Of a stretch of 64,000 nt of DNA, positions 13,101 to 22,100 are shown in pieces. The stretch covers positions 24,672,505-24,736,504 of the forward strand of contig OZ029917.1 of assembly GCA_964023275.1 (NCBI GenBank), read 5' to 3'. Each line of letters begins with the position of its first letter. Position 1 is the stretch's first letter. The translations under genes were made by a program, and so were the position numbers. The notes beneath the pieces are model-generated. The model ran no database searches and had not been told where the DNA came from. It worked only from the letters and a program-made list of their open reading frames with translations. This DNA is from Norana najaformis. Lineage: Eukaryota > Annelida > Clitellata > Crassiclitellata > Hormogastridae.

Positions 13101-16100
13101 GCCGATGATGTGCGCTTGATATTCACCAACTGTTACAGATACAACCCTCCAGGCAGTGATGTTGTAACAATGGCTAGGAAATTGCAAGTAAGTGACCAAG
13201 TGCTCACTTTGATACTTTCCCTAATCTCTGAGGTCAAGATTTCATTTTGCTTGATTTCTTTGCTCTTCACTGAAGTCATGTAAATTTGTTTAGTTTAGGT
13301 TTATGCATAAGCAAAAAGTGTGAAATACTTGTGGGTTTAAACACGACTGTCACATATAAGTTAAAATGTTTCAATAAGTGGAAAGTCTGTCTTCTTTTCT
13401 ATAGTTAATTATCTTTGGCTGGAGTGGTACAAGATTTTATTTACTATTAGAGCAGAATTACCACTAAGCTCCTACATCTTGACGTCATCAAATTAAAAAC
13501 ATTAAAATGCATATTATCACAAAAGTATCTAAGGACCAATCAGAAAGTGCTATGGACATGTGATACATCTAGAAAGGTACCCCATAAACTAAGAAAGGAA
13601 TGTGATCCATGTTAAACTTAAGTGGATTTCTATTTTGTTTTTGAGTTAAACTATGAAACACAAGTGAATGTGACTAGTGACACATGCAGCAAAGCACATC
13701 TGCCATAATGCAGATCAGCAAATCTTGGAATTTGAAGTTCTGTTGTGAATACATACGCAGAATATATATTTCGAGATCAATTTAGAGGAATAAATTGTTT
13801 GTTTACTTATTTATTTCTTTATTTCTTTATTTATTGAACCCACAAAAGTACCATAATAGCAACAGTGTGTGAGACATCTTTGGTACGAAAAGCTAGACCC
13901 AAAAATTATGTATTAGGGCCAATTCTAGTAAATTATGAATTTGCCATGACAAATTAAAAATGTACAGTGCAGTCCCATTTACTCTTGGTCATTGGGAGCC
14001 AAAGTCACCATGACCGTGCATTAATGAAATGTGGGTTAAGAGGGCCAGGCTGAAATACAGTAGTTTACATTTTATGGAAGTCTTCGTGTTGCTGGAAAGC
14101 TCAAAGGCTGTCTGATGTGAAAGCACTTGCTCTGTAGCATGCTACTAGACGATTTTGTCTAATTATTTTCAATGGCTGGCTACATTGCAGTCTTGTTTTG
14201 GGCAAAAGCGTCTGTGATTTGATACCAAGCAATTTATGTTTCTATCTATGTTAACACTGACTGTTTCCAGACATTATCTTAAAGTAAGTCCAGTGAATTG
14301 GACTGCAAAGCCTATCCATACACAGCTGTTGTAACATTGGCTGAGAGAGCAAGCAGTTAAGTTCCTGGCTGGGGCAGAGCTGGGCTTATGGGTTGGAGCA
14401 GGGAAGACATGCGCGGCTATATTAATTTCAACTACTTTAGCACTGTACTGCACCCTGCAGGGCTGAAAGCCAACTGTAGCCAGCAACTGTTGTCGTCCAT
14501 TGAGACAGCTGTTACAGCTGATACAGGTTGTCCCATAAAATGACAATAAGACTGTCAGCTGGTGCAGCGCGTGTATTGATTGTACCACACGCTAACACAT
14601 CTTGTGTGTTAAATAAGTATTGGAAGGGGCCATGTCATAACCATGCGTTAAGCGGGTTCGAGCATAAGCGGGTCGCATGTAAGCGGGACTCTACTGTAAT
14701 TCAATCCAACTGGATGGACTCTACTGTAATTCAATCCAACTGGATTTGGAATGTTTTAAAATAAACTGAAAATGAAACTGACATCTTAGAGAAACAAATG
14801 CAAATAGTACACACTATGCATTTTGTGTTCAAATAGGCACACATACAATTTTTAATACATGTATTCTAAGATTATGCCAAATAGGTACACATATGATTTT
14901 TAGTACATGTATACATACAGCTGTACTAAGATTATGTGGCACAGGGCAATTTATGCCATAACAAAGGTCCAGCATGTTTAATAGAAAGTGGTGTAATGTT
15001 GGAGTGGGTGAAGCTTCTGTAATAATTACCTTACAATCTGGCACTATACCTATGTCATGCAGAAGAATTTTGAAAAGTAATCTTTGGAAACTGAGTGAAT
15101 CTGATTATGCCTGTACTACTGCATAAATTTACAAACTTAAAATTAATTAAAGCTGTTAATTTTCAAGACATTGAAGTCAACGCAGAGCTGTTAATTGCTC
15201 AAGTGATACATGGTCACAGAGTGTTTATTTTCCAATTCTTGCAAAGCTTTTCAGCAAAGGCCATATGACAGCTTTTTGTACCTGTTGTGAAGCTTCCAAA
15301 GTATGGCCACATCTCGTCTTATATTCGTGACGCTCTTCACTGGCTCCCCGTCCAGCAGCGTGTCCACTTTAAGATCCTCTCCCTCATGTGCAATTGTGTT
15401 CTTGGCTCTGCTCCCCTTTACCTCATTGAGTTCTGCACTTTGGTCTCCTCGTTGCCGGGCCATAGCAACCTTCGCTCGGCCACTCAAGATCTCCTGTTTG
15501 TCCCTCGCATGCGTACTGCTGCAGCCCAGTCCAGAAGCTTTGCCTACGTTGGTTCCACTTGCTGGAATCGTCTCCCTCGAGAATTGCGACTTGAGCTCCT
15601 TTCTGTCCCCCTCTGAGTGTTCCGCATGCGCCTGAAGACTGTACTGTTCAACAGTGATTTTACTTTTTCGTATCGGAAGCACCTCTCTTGAGTTTATCCC
15701 CTAAGAGGCGCTTTATAAATCTCAAATTACAGTTACAAGCTTTATGAGCTTATCAGTGCTAGTTTGTTAAAGCATGATGACCAAGTTGTAATGATCTAGC
15801 CTTCTGTTCTGAGGTAAGTCTCTTGAAGCCCACAATTTTAGTGTGTTCCAGTTTGAGTGTGAGAAATGACCGTTCATTTATTCTGTAGCTGTATTATCTG
15901 TGCTTCAGCCAGAAGACCTTACTACCATGTACTGTGCCTCTGAGTACTGCTGCTGATAAAGTAAAAAATAAAAATTTATGATTATCTTCCTTACCCTTGC
16001 TTTTAATGTGATGGGCTGAACACTGGAAAGAAAAGGAAGTGAGAAAATACTGGTTGGTCAACAGCTATGATCTGAAACATATCGACCTGTGTAGAGGTGA

Positions 16101-19100
16101 ATTAAAAAAACTTTGGAAGGAATTGAGACATTGTGTTGCCTGATATTTAGAGCTTTATGCACTGGAAGGACTAGGTTTTAAGTGTGTTGCTGTTCCTGTT
16201 TCAAAACTACCTTGTGTCATTCCATGTAGGACGTATTTGAGATGAAATATGCACATACTCCTCCTGAAGTCTCAACTCCAGCGCCTGCTAAGACTGAAGC
16301 TGGAACACCACAGACTGTAAAGACAGAACATCAGCCAAAGGCAGCTGCCACAGCCACCAATAGACCACCTGGTGATGATGAAGATGATGATGGCTTTGAT
16401 AGTGAAGAGGAGCGCGAGAAACGTCTGAAGGAACTCCAAGAACAGGTAGCTGCCAATCGTTCTTACCTCATGCAAGCCTCAACTACACATTCACTTTTTC
16501 CAACTCACGTGGATCACCTTTTCATCTTGTTTATTCACCCTCACCTGAATTCTGATCTCTCGGACTGTCAAATCTCAAAAAATGAACCTCCATAATGAGT
16601 TCCATTTCAAATAAACCACCAACTGATGTCTTGTAATATTACGATAACGATGCTGCAGTAGTCTTTAGAATCAATTAGTTTCAATATAATGGAATCTGAT
16701 CTAATAACTGCTATATCTGCTAGCCTGACTTGGTATTGTTACTATAGGTTAAGGCGCTTAAGAGTTGTGCGTCATTCTATCATTCTGTTTTTTCCTCTGT
16801 CTTTACTACTATGATTCATGCCATGATGTGGTCACATTGATTACTGCAACCCTGTGCTTGCTGGGTTGCCTAAGTATCGGCTGTCCTCGCTTCAATTAGT
16901 GTTAAATTCTGTGGCCAGGTTGATAGCACGTCTTACCCGTTTCTCTCATATCTCAGATTACATCATTCAGCAACTTCATTGGTTCCCCATCTTATCTCGT
17001 ATTCAGTTTAAACTGTTGTCTCTGGTAGTTAGAGCTCATGTGGGCCAGGCTCCAAGATATCTTTGTGATCTTATTCAGCCTTCACATTCCAAGTACCTCA
17101 TTCCATCCTCTACGTTCTCTAGGTCGTCTGGATCTATTTGTTCCTTGTGTTAAGTCCTCACTTGCATAGCAGAGGGCTTTAGCTGTTGTTGGCTCATCTC
17201 TATGGAATGGACTTCCACTCTCATTTCGTGCAAGGGTCACTGTTGGTGACAGAGCTCAGTCAGCTCGCTTTTTAAGGACGTTCTTATTTCCCTGGGGTTC
17301 TCATGCTGGAAGTGCCTTTGAGTAGTTTGAACAGCTTTGGACAGTGTCACTTGCATGATATACCTAAAAACAAGTTGGCCACTTTTCTAAACCCTTTTTA
17401 CGTAACGAGAAAATGTAGGGTTTATGACTGTTGATTCCCTGATTGGGTGTGAAATCACCCTGTTTAGCAATACATATATAGTTTGATAGTTTCTTGAATA
17501 TATATTGCTTAGCTGAAAGCTGTGCAGGAACAGCTGGGCAAACTACAACAGGAGCACCTCAGCAAGGCCAAAGAGAAGAAGGACAAGAAAAAGAAGAAGA
17601 AGCATAAGGACAAGGATGACAAGTCACCAGAAGAGCCCATGGCCTCTGCTTCAACTTTGCTTACACCAACCCCTGCCATCTCACAGCCCATCTTGTCACC
17701 GCCACCTCTGAGTGACCCAGTACCAAAGACGGGGCCACCCGCAAAGGTACCAAAGACCCCGAAGACACCAACACCTGGGGCTGCCAAGAAGCCACGTGCT
17801 ACTCCAAAAGCACCCAAGGCCACAACAGCTGGGAGTGTATATGCCTTTGAAAGCGATGATGAAGACAATAGCAAGCCAATGACATATGACGAAAAACGAC
17901 AACTCAGCCTCGACATCAACAAACTGCCAGGTCGGACAAATGCTTTTCAACTTTTACTGTAATTTCAGTTTCTTATGAATTTTGTCATTTTGTATTGCAG
18001 CCACATGATCACCAAAGCATTTCCTGCTATGCAAACATTGTTTTTGACTAAATGGATATTCTTCTTGAACTCTAGCATAATATTACCTTTGCCTATATTT
18101 AGTGTGTATATTAAGCATATTTGATAATCGCTGTAGTACGTCTCAATACAGTAGCCTCTTTTTTGTGTACTGAAAAATCAGAGATTTTATTGCAATCTTT
18201 TAAAACTTGTAACAGACTGTCCTGTTATAAATTAAACTGCTAGCATTTAAATCACATGCAAAGATCTGCTATTTTACTCTGGCCTTTGCATAACTCCTAG
18301 GAAACATTCGTCCATGCTTCAGATTAAGATTACTTACTTTTTGCACACAATGAGTGCTTATATGAATAAATAACTAAATAGGTCAATGCAGAAGCTTTGC
18401 AAGTGCAACTTTTTTTACAATGACAATATTGATTATCATCGTTTCTGTATTGAGAGCAAACCCATGCTTTGTTGCTTGATCAAATTTCAGGTGTGTAATT
18501 GTTTTTATTGAACTCTAATAATTAGGCGATAAACTGGGTCGTGTCGTTCACATCATCCAGTCTCGAGAGCCTTCCTTGAAAGATTCCAATCCTGACGAAA
18601 TTGAGATCGACTTTGAAACCCTAAAGCCATCAACTCTGAGAGAACTGGAAGCTTATGTCATGTCCTGCCTTAAGAAGAAGCCAAAGAAGCCAGGACGTAA
18701 GGATAGAACTTCTTTTATAATTACTTTCGTGTATATTTTGATTTTAAAGACATCCAAGTCTACTAAACTCTCTTCCTAGTTCTGTCTGGATCATCAGTGA
18801 CAATCCAGTCAAAATTTTAGGCATTCTGTCCTACAGGTTGCATGTTCCCCGTAGGCTGTCTCCAGCTCTGAGTGCTGACCCTTGGATATATGGAATGGTC
18901 AGTTGCAGACTTAAATGACAGAGGTCATTGTGTAATGCCTGTGTGCATTATATAAGCACCATAGAAACTACCAAATTACATTACGGCTATCTGCTTCTGA
19001 GAGGTCAGGAAATTTGCTGCAGTTCTTGATGGTCTAGGGTCATAGGGTCATTAAGCTATTGATGTGACTGACCATCCTTTTTACAGGCTGAAAATTTGAA

Positions 19101-22100
19101 CACTGCATAGGAAATTTCAACATATGCTCTGGGATTCGAACCACAGACACTTCAGGCAAAGGCCAGAGCTTTACCACTTGGCACCACACCGCCCAAAAAA
19201 TCACTAGCAGGTTTAAACAACCAGAAAAAGGACAAAAGGTGAATAACAGTGATAGACGCATGGCCATGAAACTTATTTGTGTGCTTGGCGGTGTACGTGG
19301 GAGTGCGATCATAGTTCATTTCGTGGAAGTCACCTTGGCTTCTTCGATTGCAATTGCAGCCAAGCGGATGCCAGTGAAGTCTCGGGAAGAGGCGTCAGCC
19401 GACAAAAAGCACGAGCTGGAAAAGCGGCTGGAAAACGTTAAGGGTGGACATGGAGCCACTCCTGGAAAGAAACCGCCAAAGAAAGGTACACTGAAACCTT
19501 GATATAACGTCAGATTCAGCCTTGCTGCCTGTCAGTGTCTCTGGGAGGTCACGCTGTTGTGAAATTGGTTCTTCTTTAATGGAATTTTCCTAAAACTTGA
19601 TATGGTGATGCCAGTTCACATTCAGTCAGGGTCACAGTGTAATGAAATGTGATTCTTTTTAAAGGAATTCGCATTCTGAATGCACACATATGCATTTGCA
19701 CTGCAGCCGAGTGTGTACCGCAGTGTGATACCCCGAAACAGTATTTGATTGTAGTAAATATAATGCCTTTTGAGAAATTTCTGTGAATAATTTACACTTT
19801 GACATCTGTCTGCTGGACCACACTAACAAATCAGGAAAGGGAATTTCCGTTAAACTTCACACAGTGACCTCATTAAAGTGGAATTTTTATGAAAGTGACA
19901 GGCGTTATATTAAGGTTTCAGTGTCGGTGTTGTGATAGTCTATTCCTGTCTTCTAATCTGTCAGTCATTTATATAATTCTCTTCGTGTGAATTAATCGCT
20001 GCATTAGATGAGTACATCATAATGACTGAATTGTAATCCATGAGGTCAGTCTGTAGCACAAAGGAAGACAGTCTGTGGTGGAAATGCTGCCTGTCCCAAA
20101 TTATCAGTTTTGTTCCAATTTATTAGTGTATATGTGGCATGTATTTAAATTATGAATGAAGATTTTTTAATATATATATCTATGCACTTTATTATTATTA
20201 TTACTATTGTTGTCCTTATCACTATAGGAGCTCTTTCATTTACTGGAAAATCCCAACATTTAAGTCCTCAGATATTTTGTCCTCAGATTGGTGAAAACTT
20301 TATATATCAGTTCATATTTATCTTTTCTTGAAATACTCCAAGAAAAGAAACTTGATTATGATTAATATTAGATTTTGGTAAAGCTCACCAAAATGGGTAT
20401 ATTTGCATAAAGTTTTATATTTGAGTCACTCATCTGAAAGAAATTTTGTTAGAAATCAGAACTGTTATTAAGTTCCATATGCTTTTTTCACCATTATGTC
20501 CTTATGCTTATAAAATATTAAATCAAAAACTAGAAATAATATATATGGTCAAGGCAAGAAGCTCATATCGCTAGTTGCTATATTCTGGAAAGTTGGACTG
20601 ACAACTGAGAAGTTTCTATGCTGGACTATGGAAGTTCGAGCTGATGTTTCAACCAGGTCATGCATGCACTTTGTACAGCAGAGTTAAGAAATCTGTGGCC
20701 AGAGATAGATGAGATGCATAGCTCTTGAGATAAAGTGTAACGCAGCCTGCAAGACAATTTTGCATAATCATTGATCACTATTGACTCTGTTGAAGCTGGC
20801 GTTATGTTGGGTCTCGTCGAGGGAAATAGAAGACGTGGAAGACCAAGAATAAGTTGGATTGACATTGTCATGGCATGGACTGGCCTGTCGGGCACGATGA
20901 TGGTGAACGCTACGCGCGACAGATGGCGTTGGGAGAGGATAGTCCGTATATGTAGTGACATGACATGACATTGATCACTTAAACTCAGTGCGTTGTTGCC
21001 TAGGTTACCAGTGCAGTTCCTTCCAAGTGAAACTGGATATATATGAAACTGCAATATTCTTGCAAGCATATCCATGTGACTGATGGAGCCCAAGGCTGTA
21101 AGGACCATGAAACTGAAATGTGTATATGACAAAATAACAAAAAAATTATATATAAATTTTTGTGTTATTTTGTCACCGATAGTTAAGTGAGAGTTTGTCT
21201 TGCATAAAACAAATCTGTGTAGGTGCCAATGGAACAACGATTAAACAGTATTTATTTTTATTTAAACCACTGTTAGGGTGACACATGATGTAATGTGAAT
21301 CGTGAATTTGTCATGAATTTTTCAGTTATATTCTGGAATAAGCTTTAAATCGCCATAAAGGTGATGTATTTGTAGACCTAATCTAATCATTATTGCTTGC
21401 CGTTCCTCTGTTGTAAGAAGTCCAAGTATAATAGTCCATTCGATCTCCTAGCCTACAAAGTTTTCCATGTGACTTCAGGTTTTTCATAATGGTAGACACA
21501 TTTTGTAATGCCATGTGTGATTTTAATATAGAGGCATATAGTAGGCCTATATTGACGTGATCAGAGAAAGTCTAAATCTCACAAAATGAAATAGTTTACA
21601 TTTTCATCAATGAACCAAAATGGCAGAAATTTTTGTTGTACACTTTCTGAGTTGCAAGTCACCTTTAAACGTATTTTTATGGCTTTTGAATAGAGTTTTA
21701 AAATTGTTGGTAGTTGATCTGAACTTATTTATTAAGGTTTCATAAATAGATGGTAGATAACAGAACTATCTGTGATGTTCCTATTTTGACTACTTTAGAA
21801 AATATTGCAGAATAGTCTTAACGGCTGGCTTTGTAGAAGTTTATGGACGCATTTAATCCATGATGCTTGAATAAATATCGTGGCTGAGCATGCCGCAAAT
21901 GTAGTTGATATTAAATAATTTAATTTTAACCTTATAACAGATGTTGGACGTCACCTTTAATTAGTAAGGTCTTTTACAAGATGAAAAGTGACAGATATTT
22001 TCATGACTATATTTTCCAACAACAGATTCAATGCCAAATTGGAGACACCATAGCATGGCTTATGTAGCTCTACATGTGACAACACATGTTGTATTTCTGC

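Larger units (their letters stand above)
13188..16229 (+). other. BET intron 7
   Basis: 3.0 kb. It holds a (TTTA)-rich tract (13800-13836), a Tigger/pogo-like MITE (13965-14696) with a duplicated end, and a LINE tail (15287-15735). The rest is AT-rich. Confidence 0.85.

Noticed and set aside
15251-15682. 143-codon minus-strand frame and second plus-strand frame
   Set aside because: Shadows of the LINE ORF2 tail that is coded on the plus strand from about 15287.
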